Positions 56,917 through 64,000 of a DNA stretch of 64,000 nucleotides are shown here, in pieces. The stretch is taken from NCBI GenBank assembly GCA_040880465.1, contig JBBDIK010000012.1, forward strand, positions 248,001 through 312,000, in the 5' to 3' direction. The DNA comes from JBBDIK01 sp040880465 (GTDB lineage Bacteria > Actinomycetota > UBA4738 > JBBDHU01). The translations under genes and the position numbers were made by a program. The notes beneath the pieces are model-generated. The model did no database searches, was not told where the DNA came from, and saw only the letters and a program-made list of their open reading frames with translations. Numbering within the stretch: the first letter of the stretch is position 1; each line of letters begins with the position of its first letter.

Positions 56917-57575
56917 CAGTCCGCGGCCACGATGCCCCGCTCGGCGGCCAGCCGAAGGGCCTCTGCCAGGACTTCCTCCGCGTCGCGGGACGACGTGTCG
57001 ATCGTCACCGCCCCATCCGCAGGAACGAACGGGTTCACCCGTGCATCCTTCTCGTCGCGCTGCACCAGATCCTGGCCGACGTCCTCGCGGCCGCCACGCT
57101 CCGCGACGCGCCTCGATGCCCGCTCCTCCTCCGTCGCATCCAGGAAGATCTTCAAGTCGGCGTCGGGGAACACGACCGTGGCGATGTCCCGCCCTTCCAT
57201 GACCGCCCCTTCCTGCCCGAGCGCGCGCTGCGCATCCCGCATCGCCGCTCGCACCTCCAGGTGGCGCGCGACCTCCGAGACGGCGGCCTCGACCGCGTCC
57301 GATGTCAGCTCGGCCGAAGGAGCTTCACCGTCGACCCAGATGACCGGCGGAACCTCGGTCGACAGGGAGAAGCGGACCCAGGCCATCGCAGACGCCAGCC
57401 CTGGTCCATCGGCGAGGTCGAGTCCACGGGCGAGAGCACGCGCCGTCAGCGCCCGGTACATCAGTCCCGTGTTCACGTATGGCAGGCCGAGGCGGGCCGC
57501 CAGGCCGATCGCCAGCGTGCTCTTGCCCGATCCGGCCGGCCCGTCGATCGCGATGACGTGACCGGAACGGTTCAC
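56916..57575 (-). CDS. cmk: Cytidylate kinase
   Basis: Phosphorylates CMP and dCMP. The 219-aa protein has the P-loop GPAGSGKST (12-20), YVNTGLMYRALT, GRDIATVVFPDADLKIFLDATEEERASRR and a C-terminal DSSRDAEEV segment. GTG 57575 overlaps the aroA stop (GTGA); the open frame further upstream lies in aroA. Confidence 0.95.
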   Translation of the reverse strand: MNRSGHVIAIDGPAGSGKSTLAIGLAARLGLPYVNTGLMYRALTARALARGLDLADGPGLASAMAWVRFSLSTEVPPVIWVDGEAPSAELTSDAVEAAVSEVARHLEVRAAMRDAQRALGQEGAVMEGRDIATVVFPDADLKIFLDATEEERASRRVAERGGREDVGQDLVQRDEKDARVNPFVPADGAVTIDTSSRDAEEVLAEALRLAAERGIVAAD

Positions 57576-58936
57576 GAGACCTCCAGGCGAGCGCCGAGGC
57601 CCTGCATCGTCGCCACGAACCCGGGGAACGTGATCGAGGCCCATTCGATCCCGTCGACCGAGCACTCGGCCCGAGCCGACAGGCCGGCGACCACGAACGC
57701 CATCGCCAGGCGGTGGTCACGAAGGCCATCGGCGCTGCCACCCGACAGACCGCCGCCGGCCACCACCAGCGCGTCCCCCTGGACCTCGGCCCCGGCTCCG
57801 AGTCCGCGCAGGCCGTCCGCGAGACCCTCGAGCCGGTTGCTCTCCTTCACCCGAAGCTCCCCCGCACCCTCGAACCTCGTCTCCCCGTCGGCAGCGGTAG
57901 CAAGGGCTGCCAGGACCGCGACCTCGTCGTGCACGAGCGGGAACTCAGCCGCCGGGACGACGGTCCCGCGGAGCCCGGACCCCACCCCGTGCACGGCGAT
58001 CACACCCGCCGGCTCGCCCACGGACTCCCAGGTCCCTTCGGTGGCGAGCTCGACGCCCATACGGCGCATCACGTCCAGGAAGTGCGTACGCGTGGGGTTC
58101 AGGCCGATATCCGGCACTGACACCGCTCCACCGGTGAGTGCCCCGGCGGCAAGGACGAACGAGGCAGACGACGGGTCACCGGGGAGGCGGCCCGAGAATC
58201 CCGGATATCGCCACGCCGACACCGTCACCGAGTTGCCGTCAGCCGCGACGGGCCCACCCACGGCCCGCAGGAATCGCTCCGTATGATCGCGCGTCGGCGC
58301 CGACTCCTCGACGGTCGTCTCACCTTCCGCCGCAAGGCCGGCCAGCAGGACCGCGCCCTTCACCTGCGAGGACGGCGTGAGCGTCGCGTAGCGGATGCCG
58401 GTCAGTCCCCCACCGGAGATCTCGAGGGGCGCGTGGCCCTCAGACGTCGCAACCGACGCCCCCATGAGGCGGAGCGGCCCCGCGATCCGCTCCATCGGGC
58501 GAACACTGAGCGCCTCGTCTCCCTCCAGGACCGTCGTGAAATGGCATCCGGCCACCAGACCGGACACCAGGCGCATCGTCGTCCCAGAGTTGCCGCAATC
58601 CAGAGGGCCAGAGGGCGGCGCGAGAGCCCCCCTCCCCTCACCCTCCACATGAACTTCATCCTTGTAATTACGCGGCTGTGACGTGTTCCACGTGAGACGT
58701 TCACCCTCACCTTCCGCTGCAGCATCGACGGCCCAGGAGGCCAGCGCCTCGTCTCCCGACAGGGCGGCCATGCACCGGGCGGTCGAGGCGACGTCGAGAG
58801 CCGACGGGATCCCGCTCAGTTCCGACCGACCTTCCGCCGACGCAGCGAAGATGAGCCAACGATGGGCGATGGACTTGTCTCCGGGGACCCGCACCTCACC
58901 CTCGACCCGCCCACCGGAACGGACGACGGCGCGCAT
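57572..58936 (-). CDS. aroA: 3-phosphoshikimate 1-carboxyvinyltransferase (EPSP synthase)
   Basis: Shikimate-pathway enzyme joining shikimate 3-phosphate and phosphoenolpyruvate. The 454-aa protein has VPGDKSIAHR near the N-terminus, LDCGNSGTTMRL, SSQVKGAVLLAGL, PGDPSSASFVLAAG and VKESNRL. An insertion of about 30 residues (roughly 66-95, containing WNTSQPRNYKDEV) is unusual and locally lower in GC. ATG 58936 shares a base with the tyrA stop. The frame is open far upstream into tyrA. Confidence 0.94.
   Translation of the reverse strand: MRAVVRSGGRVEGEVRVPGDKSIAHRWLIFAASAEGRSELSGIPSALDVASTARCMAALSGDEALASWAVDAAAEGEGERLTWNTSQPRNYKDEVHVEGEGRGALAPPSGPLDCGNSGTTMRLVSGLVAGCHFTTVLEGDEALSVRPMERIAGPLRLMGASVATSEGHAPLEISGGGLTGIRYATLTPSSQVKGAVLLAGLAAEGETTVEESAPTRDHTERFLRAVGGPVAADGNSVTVSAWRYPGFSGRLPGDPSSASFVLAAGALTGGAVSVPDIGLNPTRTHFLDVMRRMGVELATEGTWESVGEPAGVIAVHGVGSGLRGTVVPAAEFPLVHDEVAVLAALATAADGETRFEGAGELRVKESNRLEGLADGLRGLGAGAEVQGDALVVAGGGLSGGSADGLRDHRLAMAFVVAGLSARAECSVDGIEWASITFPGFVATMQGLGARLEVS
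58684..58699. promoter_or_regulatory. parS-like sequence inside aroA
   Basis: TGTTCCACGTGAGACG matches 13 of 16 bases of the ParB-binding consensus TGTTTCACGTGAAACA, including the CACGTG centre. It lies in the codons of the aroA insertion, about 2.4 kb from scpB. Whether ParB binds is unknown. Confidence 0.35.
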
Positions 58937-60027
58937 CAGGCGATCCTCACGGCCTCGAACGAGTGCACGGCGAGCCCTTCCACCGCCCGGTCGGCGTCGC
59001 CCGCCGCAACGGTCACGTGGACGGACCCGCGTCCCCCTTCCGGAGAGTGGACGAGCTGGATGTCCTCGATGTTGACATCGCGCTCGCCGAATGCGGCCGT
59101 CAGCTCGGCCAGTACGCCCGGCCGGTCGTCGATCCCCACTTGCAGGATGGCTACCCCGGTCCTGACCTGTGGCTTGGCGGTGAGCCGCCGACGTTCCTCG
59201 GTCGCCGCCGCCATGGTTCGCTCGACCCCCGGCTCGTCCCCGCCCGCGACGAGATCCCGTAGCGACGCGAGTTCGTCCGCGTACAGGTCCACCGCACGCA
59301 CGAGTTCGTCCCGGTTGGACGAGAGGATGCCGGCCCACAGGTGCGGATCGGATGCCGCCAGACGGGTGAGATCGCGGAACCCACCAGCTGCCAGCAGGAG
59401 TGTCTCCGGCTGACCCTCCTCCTCGCGGGCCGCCAGATTCATGAGCGCGGTCGCTGCGACCTGGGGCAGGTGGCTCACGACCGCCACCACCCGGTCGTGG
59501 GCCTCCGGTTCCATGCGCACCGGGTTCGCACCGGAGCGTTCTACCCATCCCTGGACGACACCGACGGCATCAGGATCGGTCGCGGAGGTGGGCGTCAGGA
59601 CCCAGACGGCGTCGTCGATGATCGATGCCGACGCACCGTCGGGACCGGAACGCTCCGACCCTCCCATGGGATGTCCCCCGACGAACCTTCCGGCCACCTC
59701 ACCCGCCGCCGCAACGACCGCGTCCACGATCGAGACTTTCACGCTCCCTGCGTCCGTCACGACCACTGCTGGGTCGGCGGCGAGCGCGGCCAGGACGACG
59801 TCGGCGATCGCCGGCACGGGGGTGCACACGAACGCTACGGAGGCCCCGTCGACGGCCTCAGCCACGTCACCCGCAGGCTTCAGGCCCGATCGCGCCGATG
59901 CCGCCGCGAGCACGGCCGCATGCGTGTCGAAGCCGACCACGTCGCCGCCCGCCCGGGCAACCGCCATCGCGATCGAGGTTCCGACGAGACCGCAGCCCAG
60001 AACGGCGACGCGGTCAGGTGAGGTCAT
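58936..60027 (-). CDS. tyrA: Prephenate dehydrogenase with ACT domain
   Basis: Oxidative decarboxylation of prephenate (or arogenate) in tyrosine synthesis. The 363-aa protein has the NAD-binding motif LGCGLVGTS (Gly11-x-Gly13-x2-Gly16), FVGGHPMGGSERSG, LTPTSATDPDAV and SHLPQVAATALMNLA; the last ~75 residues (LQVGIDDRPGVLAELTAAFGERDVNIEDIQLVH) form an ACT domain likely used for feedback control. ATG 60027 overlaps aroH by 14 nt. Confidence 0.93.
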   Translation of the reverse strand: MTSPDRVAVLGCGLVGTSIAMAVARAGGDVVGFDTHAAVLAAASARSGLKPAGDVAEAVDGASVAFVCTPVPAIADVVLAALAADPAVVVTDAGSVKVSIVDAVVAAAGEVAGRFVGGHPMGGSERSGPDGASASIIDDAVWVLTPTSATDPDAVGVVQGWVERSGANPVRMEPEAHDRVVAVVSHLPQVAATALMNLAAREEEGQPETLLLAAGGFRDLTRLAASDPHLWAGILSSNRDELVRAVDLYADELASLRDLVAGGDEPGVERTMAAATEERRRLTAKPQVRTGVAILQVGIDDRPGVLAELTAAFGERDVNIEDIQLVHSPEGGRGSVHVTVAAGDADRAVEGLAVHSFEAVRIA

Positions 60028-60373
60028 CACGGAGGAGTTCTGCCCCGTCGAGGTAGACATGCTGCACCTCGGACTGGGCCCGGTCGGTCGCGAAGTGCAT
60101 GAGGATGCGGATCACCCGCGGCATCGACCCGGGAACCGCGATCTCTTGGGCACAGAGCAGGGGGACGCCGGTGAGGCCGAGTTCGCGGGCGCCTTCCGCC
60201 GGAAAGGCCGAAACCAGGTCGGGGCTTGCTGTGAAGAAGATGCTGACCACGTCGTCCGACGCTACATCGTTGCGGGCCAACAGCTCCCCGACGAGGCGCG
60301 CGCTCTGGCCGAGCACGTGCTCGCGCTCGTCTCCCGGCACCACGATCGCCCCACGGGCGGCCCTCGTCGTCAT
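60014..60373 (-). CDS. aroH: Chorismate mutase, AroH type
   Basis: Converts chorismate to prephenate, feeding tyrA. The 119-aa protein begins TTRAARGAIVVPGDEREHVL, then SIFFTASPDLVSAFPAEGARELG, VPLLCAQEIAVPGSMPRVIRILMH, as in the trimeric Bacillus-type enzyme. The TAGCCT box at 60380-60385 lies 6 nt upstream, so aroH may start its own transcript. Confidence 0.94.
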   Translation of the reverse strand: MTTRAARGAIVVPGDEREHVLGQSARLVGELLARNDVASDDVVSIFFTASPDLVSAFPAEGARELGLTGVPLLCAQEIAVPGSMPRVIRILMHFATDRAQSEVQHVYLDGAELLRDDLT

Positions 60374-60379
60374 GGGGTA

Positions 60380-60385
60380 AGGCTA
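60380..60385 (-). promoter_or_regulatory. -10 box for a leaderless aroH transcript
   Basis: TAGCCT on the minus strand ends 6 nt before ATG 60373 and starts with the stop codon of the upstream pseudouridine synthase gene. Confidence 0.45.
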
Positions 60386-61102
60386 CAGCCCGGCGGCCTC
60401 GTACAGTCCTCGGACCTCGTCGGTCGTGAGCTCTCGGATCTTGCCGACGGCGAGGTCCCCGAGGGTCACGTTCGCCACGCGGACCCGCACCAGCCGAACG
60501 ACCGGCAGTCCGACCGCTTCGAGGAGCCTTCGCACCTCGCGCTTGCGCCCCTCCGTCATGACGAGCCGGAGCGCCCCCCGGTCACCTGAGGACCCGGCGA
60601 CCGTGGCACGGCGAGCATGGGCCGGCCCGTCCTCCAAGGAGACCCCCGATCGGAGCCGGCTGAGGTGCTTCGCCGAAGGGCGCCCCCTGACCTCCGCGAG
60701 GTATTCCTTCTCGACCTCGTACCTCGGGTGCGTCAGCCGGTTGGCGAGCTCGCCCTCGTTCGTCAGGAGCAGCAGCCCCTCGGTGTCCCGGTCGAGCCGG
60801 CCGACCGGGAAGACACGTGGGCCATCCGGGAGGAACGAGCGCAGGTCCGAGCGCCCCTGAGGATCACTCATCGTCGTCACGACACCGGCGGGTTTGTGCA
60901 GCGCGTAGGACCGGGCCGCCGGATCCAAGGGGACCCGATGGCCGTCGACCTCGACCACGTCGCTGGCGACATCCACCTTGTCGCCGAGCGTCGCGACGCG
61001 ACCGCCGATGCGGACCCGGCCCGCCTCGATCAACGCTTCACTCGCGCGTCGCGAGCCGATCCCGGCTCTCGCAAGCGCTCGCTGGAGTCGCTCCTCGGGC
61101 AT
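60383..61102 (-). CDS. rluB: 23S/16S rRNA pseudouridine synthase, RsuA/RluB family
   Basis: A 239-aa enzyme: an N-terminal S4 RNA-binding domain (LQRALARAGIGSRRASEALIEAGRVRIGG) and the catalytic domain with Asp in PVGRLDRDTEGLLLLTN and KKEYLAEV-like motif EKEYLAEVRG. RluB-type synthases modify a uridine in 23S rRNA; the exact site is not readable. scpAB upstream and cmk/der downstream follow common synteny. Confidence 0.92.
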   Translation of the reverse strand: MPEERLQRALARAGIGSRRASEALIEAGRVRIGGRVATLGDKVDVASDVVEVDGHRVPLDPAARSYALHKPAGVVTTMSDPQGRSDLRSFLPDGPRVFPVGRLDRDTEGLLLLTNEGELANRLTHPRYEVEKEYLAEVRGRPSAKHLSRLRSGVSLEDGPAHARRATVAGSSGDRGALRLVMTEGRKREVRRLLEAVGLPVVRLVRVRVANVTLGDLAVGKIRELTTDEVRGLYEAAGL

Positions 61103-61109
61103 GGGCGCG

Positions 61110-61784
61110 CTAGTCGGGTTCCTCCGGCCCGCGCGTCGCCTCGAACGAACCCAGTTCTCCCGCTTCGTCTTCCTCTTCGAGCAGGTCCGCCGCCGACTCC
61201 GCCGTCAGCGGGGCGGGAGCCCCTCCCTCCCCGGCCTCGCCCGCCTCCGATTCCTCGTCACCGTCCACCGCATCCAGCAGCGGCGCCAGCGAAGGCAGCG
61301 CCGTCAGCGACGGGACTCCGAGCCGCTGGAGGAACTCGGGGGTGGTGCCGTACAGGACGGGACGCCCGGGAACCTCCTCCCGACCGACCTCGGTCAACAG
61401 GCCGCGGTCCATGAGGGACTTCAGGACCCCATCGGAGTTGACACCGCGGATAGCCGCGATCTGGTGCCGGGTCACCGGCTGCTTGTACGCCACGATCGCC
61501 AGGGTCTCGAGAGACGCCTTCGTCAGCCGGGTGTGGCGCGACGAGAGAACGAAGCGTTCCACGAACGACTGCGCGTCCGCATGCGTGAACAGCTGCCACC
61601 CACCCGCGACGTTACGCAGGACCAGCCCGCTGCCGCGCTCCTCGAGCCGGGCCGAGAGCTCGTCCAGCATCTGCTCGGCGGCGCGTCGGTCGACATCCAG
61701 CGCCTGGGCAAGCACCGTCGCCGCCAGGGGCTCGTCGGAGACGAACAGGATGGCTTCGAGCGCGCGTCCGGCGTCCTCGGTCAT
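61110..61784 (-). CDS. scpB: Segregation and condensation protein B
   Basis: SMC-condensin accessory subunit with two winged helices. The 224-aa protein has LEAILFVSDEPLAATVLAQALDVD, YKQPVTRHQIAAIRGVNSDGVL and RPVLYGTTPEFLQRLGV, matching ScpB. The acidic C-terminal tail (Glu runs) is long. It overlaps scpA by 4 nt. Confidence 0.95.
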   Translation of the reverse strand: MTEDAGRALEAILFVSDEPLAATVLAQALDVDRRAAEQMLDELSARLEERGSGLVLRNVAGGWQLFTHADAQSFVERFVLSSRHTRLTKASLETLAIVAYKQPVTRHQIAAIRGVNSDGVLKSLMDRGLLTEVGREEVPGRPVLYGTTPEFLQRLGVPSLTALPSLAPLLDAVDGDEESEAGEAGEGGAPAPLTAESAADLLEEEDEAGELGSFEATRGPEEPD

Positions 61785-62509
61785 CCTTGCCAGCTCACCT
61801 CGATCTCGCCGAACGTCGCCGCTTGCCGCAGGTCGACCCGTCCGTCCCGGAAGAGCTCGAGGAGCGCCAGGAAGCGCACGACCACGTAGATCCGGTCGGG
61901 ACAGCTCGCTACGAGATCCCGGAAGCTGAGCTGTTTCGCCTCAAGCATGTGTTCCTCGACCGCCCGGAGCTCGTCTTGGACGCTGACGCGGATGGGCGTC
62001 ACGTGCGAGAGATCGAGCATGGGCGGCGGCGCCAGGACCTGGGCGGCGATCCGGGCGAGTTCCGCGGCCGTCACGTTCGCCATCACGTCCGGGTACAGGT
62101 CGGCGAACTCACGTGACGGTCCGACATCGCGTGGGAGATACCGTTCGCTGTCCTCCATGCGCCGGGCGAGATCCACGGCGGCGCGGCGGAACGCTCGTAG
62201 CTCGATGCTCCGCGCGAAGGCGAGGTCCGGCGAAGGACCGAGGTCGTCCTCATCCAACCCGCTCTCGTGTTTCGGCATCAGTCGGTGGATCTTCAGCTCG
62301 AGCAGTACGGCGCAGACCGCGAGGAACCAGGTCGCCTCTTCCAGGGTCCATCCATCCGCCTCCTTGGCGTGGGCGATGAACCGGTCGGTGATGTCGGCGA
62401 CGGCCACGTCGCATACGTCGATCTTCTGCTCGAGGATCAGGTCCGCGAGGAGCCGGAACGGCCCGGTGAAGACGGCCGTCTCGACCGCGAAGTCACTCTG
62501 TTCAGGCAC
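61781..62509 (-). CDS. scpA: Segregation and condensation protein A
   Basis: Kleisin subunit that bridges SMC heads. The 242-aa protein begins FAVETAVFTGPFRLLADLILEQKIDVCDVAVADITDRF, typical of ScpA, has the central LLELKIHRLMP segment, and ends with the C-terminal winged helix (FLALLELFRDGRVDLRQAATFGEIEV). The start is GTG with GGAGG upstream. trpS ends 12 nt before. Confidence 0.95.
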   Translation of the reverse strand: MPEQSDFAVETAVFTGPFRLLADLILEQKIDVCDVAVADITDRFIAHAKEADGWTLEEATWFLAVCAVLLELKIHRLMPKHESGLDEDDLGPSPDLAFARSIELRAFRRAAVDLARRMEDSERYLPRDVGPSREFADLYPDVMANVTAAELARIAAQVLAPPPMLDLSHVTPIRVSVQDELRAVEEHMLEAKQLSFRDLVASCPDRIYVVVRFLALLELFRDGRVDLRQAATFGEIEVSWQG

Positions 62510-62521
62510 CGGTCGCCTCCG

Positions 62522-63490
62522 TCATGCCAGATGCATCGCGTTCTTGACCGCCCCGTAGGTGTCCTCGACGATCGGCCGCACCTTCTGGTGCCCTTTCTCG
62601 AGTACCTCGTCGGCGATCTCGGGTGTCGCGTCGAGCGCCTCCCGCTTCTCGCGGAAGGGCGTGAGCTGCTCGATCACCCGGTCGGCGAGGTTCGTCTTGC
62701 AGTCGACGCATCCCAGGGCACCCGATCGACAGTTCTCGTCCGTCCACTCGAGGATGTCCGGGGAGAAACGCTCGTGCAGCGTGAAGATCGGACAGATCTC
62801 GGGCCGCCCAGGGTCGCCTTTGCGGACCTTCTTCGGGTCGGTGATGAAGCTGCGGACCTTCGTGCGGATCGTGTCCGGGTCGTCCCGCAGCCCGATCTCG
62901 TTCTCGAGCGACTTCGACATCTTGCGACCGTCGCTCCCGGGGATCAGCGGCGCGGTCGAGAGCATCGCCTTCGGTTCGATCAGCACGTCACCGTAGAGGC
63001 GGTTGAAGCGCCGCACGATCTCGCGGGACAGCTCCAGATGTGGGAGCTGGTCCTCTCCCACCGGGACGATCTCGCCCTTGACGATCGTGATGTCGACGGT
63101 CTGCAGCACCGGGTATCCGAGGAGGCCGAAGTTGGCGATGTCTCGCTCGGCAAGGTCGCGGAGGCGCTCCTTGAACGTGGGAACGCGTTCGAGCCAGCCC
63201 AGCGGCACGATCATGCCCATCACCAGCGCCATCTCGGCCACCTCGGGCAGGTCCGACTGCCGGTAGAGGGTAGCCCGGTCGGGGTCGATGCCGGCTGCGA
63301 GCCAGTCCAGGACGATCTCCCGCACCCGCCTCGGAAGTTCGTCGGTCCGCTCGTAGTCCGTGGTCAGTGCGTGCCAGTCGGCGACGAAGAAGAAGGCGTC
63401 ATGCTCCTCCTGGAGGCGGAGCATGTTCTGGATGTTTCCGAACCAGTGCCCCACGTGGAGCTGGCCGGTGGGCCGATAGCCCGTCAGCAC
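62522..63490 (-). CDS. trpS: Tryptophanyl-tRNA synthetase
   Basis: Class I enzyme charging tRNA-Trp. VLTGYRPTGQLHVGHWFGN holds the HIGH motif (HVGH) and GSDGRKMSKSLEN the KMSKS motif; VGEDQLPHLELSREIVRRFN and DPGRPEICPIFTLHERF are family features. The start is uncertain: GTG 63490 gives 322 aa with the family N-terminus, while the ATG at 63625 would overlap the next gene. A TATCAT box (63551-63546) upstream favours a start below 63540. Confidence 0.9.
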   Translation of the reverse strand: MLTGYRPTGQLHVGHWFGNIQNMLRLQEEHDAFFFVADWHALTTDYERTDELPRRVREIVLDWLAAGIDPDRATLYRQSDLPEVAEMALVMGMIVPLGWLERVPTFKERLRDLAERDIANFGLLGYPVLQTVDITIVKGEIVPVGEDQLPHLELSREIVRRFNRLYGDVLIEPKAMLSTAPLIPGSDGRKMSKSLENEIGLRDDPDTIRTKVRSFITDPKKVRKGDPGRPEICPIFTLHERFSPDILEWTDENCRSGALGCVDCKTNLADRVIEQLTPFREKREALDATPEIADEVLEKGHQKVRPIVEDTYGAVKNAMHLA

Positions 63491-63569
63491 CCTGGCTGCG
63501 CGGGCGGCGTCTGATCCCGAGGTGTCGTTCGCTGTTCCGATGGGCGCATGATAGCGCGACGAACGACCG

Positions 63570-64000
63570 CTATCCGCAGATGGCCGAGCCCGCGAGGAGC
63601 CGGCACACGGCACCCGCCAGCGCATCCACGATCGGGAAGAGCAGCGTCCCGATCAGGAAGAAGATCGCGAGGATGAATAGGACGAGGTACTGCCCGAGAT
63701 TCTCGTAGACCTCGCGGGGTCGGGGAGGCAGGAAGCGCGCCAGGATGGCCGCTCCGTCCAGGCCGGGGATCGGCATCAGATGGAAGACGGCCAGGTACAG
63801 GTTCGCGTTGAGCAGCACCACCACGGCCAGCTGTGCTTCGGGCGGGAGGTTGAGCCGCAGGAGAAGTCCGGCCAGCAGCACCACGACGAGGTTGGCGACC
63901 GAGCCCGCGACGTTCACCATGACCACCTGCTTCGTGGAGCGGATGCGCCCGCGGTCCTGCGGCATGGGTTTCGCATAGGCGAACGGCGGAGTCTGGAGCC
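63570..64000 (-). CDS. Site-2 protease family (M50) membrane metallopeptidase, 5'-truncated
   Basis: Partial gene running off the right edge. Residues PFAYAKPMPQDRGRIRS and NLYLAVFHLMPIPGLDGAAIL match compact M50 rhomboid-like proteases; the LDG motif supplies a zinc ligand. The HExxH motif lies beyond the window. Three hydrophobic segments remain. An internal ATG at 63965 is not the true start. Substrate unknown. Confidence 0.85.
   Translation of the reverse strand, partial: LQTPPFAYAKPMPQDRGRIRSTKQVVMVNVAGSVANLVVVLLAGLLLRLNLPPEAQLAVVVLLNANLYLAVFHLMPIPGLDGAAILARFLPPRPREVYENLGQYLVLFILAIFFLIGTLLFPIVDALAGAVCRLLAGSAICG

Noticed and set aside
1..64000. CRISPR arrays, insertion sequences, prophage or integrase genes
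   Set aside because: No regularly spaced repeats, transposase or integrase motifs were found; the window looks like core chromosome.

Overview
The window is a GC-rich, densely packed bacterial chromosome segment, read as an actinobacterium (Actinomycetota). The main support is a complete Pup-proteasome locus (trmI, ATPase ring, dop, pup, prcB, prcA, pafA, pafB, pafC) followed by tatA, tatC and a helY-type helicase, an order also known from mycobacteria. Further support comes from a DUF4193 gene, a fused Lnt-Ppm1 protein, a pgsA / FHA / MerR / DUF151 / MerR block and many GTG starts. The exact lineage cannot be read from the sequence. Two 10-base N runs, each preceded by a long G run, show that this is a draft scaffold.

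Layout. 1-6536: rapZ (cut by the window edge), gap, pgk, tpiA, an archaeal-type phosphoglycerate mutase, secG and tRNA-Leu. 6637-9060: cold-shock protein, a low-complexity protein and a YtcJ-like amidohydrolase. 9289-14607: three tandem DmdA/GcvT-like folate-dependent methyltransferases, a MetV-like zinc protein and a methylenetetrahydrofolate reductase, probably a demethylation pathway feeding folate one-carbon metabolism. A polar amino-acid type ABC transporter faces it (14615-17395). 17560-20497: a Na/Pi-cotransporter-like protein, a histidine phosphatase and an HtrA protease. 20534-31291: the Pup-proteasome locus. 31334-38994: Tat export, two lipid-kinase-like proteins, HelY and small membrane proteins. 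39034-43409: cysS, an Lrp regulator, a very compact reverse transcriptase and a second YtcJ-like amidohydrolase. 43415-47568: a candidate structured RNA, DUF4193, Lnt-Ppm1, a SnoaL-like protein and a methyltransferase. 47579-53277 (minus): nuclease-like protein, MerR, DUF151 nuclease, hpt, dacA, FtsR-like MerR, FHA protein and pgsA. 53358-55511: a sensor histidine kinase. 55521-64000 (minus): tRNA-Pro, der, cmk, aroA, tyrA, aroH, an RsuA-type pseudouridine synthase, scpB, scpA, trpS and a site-2 protease cut by the edge.

Expression. Many starts have a TANNNT -10 box only 6-10 nt upstream and no Shine-Dalgarno sequence, so leaderless transcription appears common and was used here to choose starts. 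The least explained items are the 238-aa reverse transcriptase with a possible ribosome-site-masking pseudoknot, the triple demethylase cluster behind a TetR-type operator, the structured RNA candidate at 43450-43560, and a parS-like site inside an aroA insertion about 2.4 kb from scpAB.
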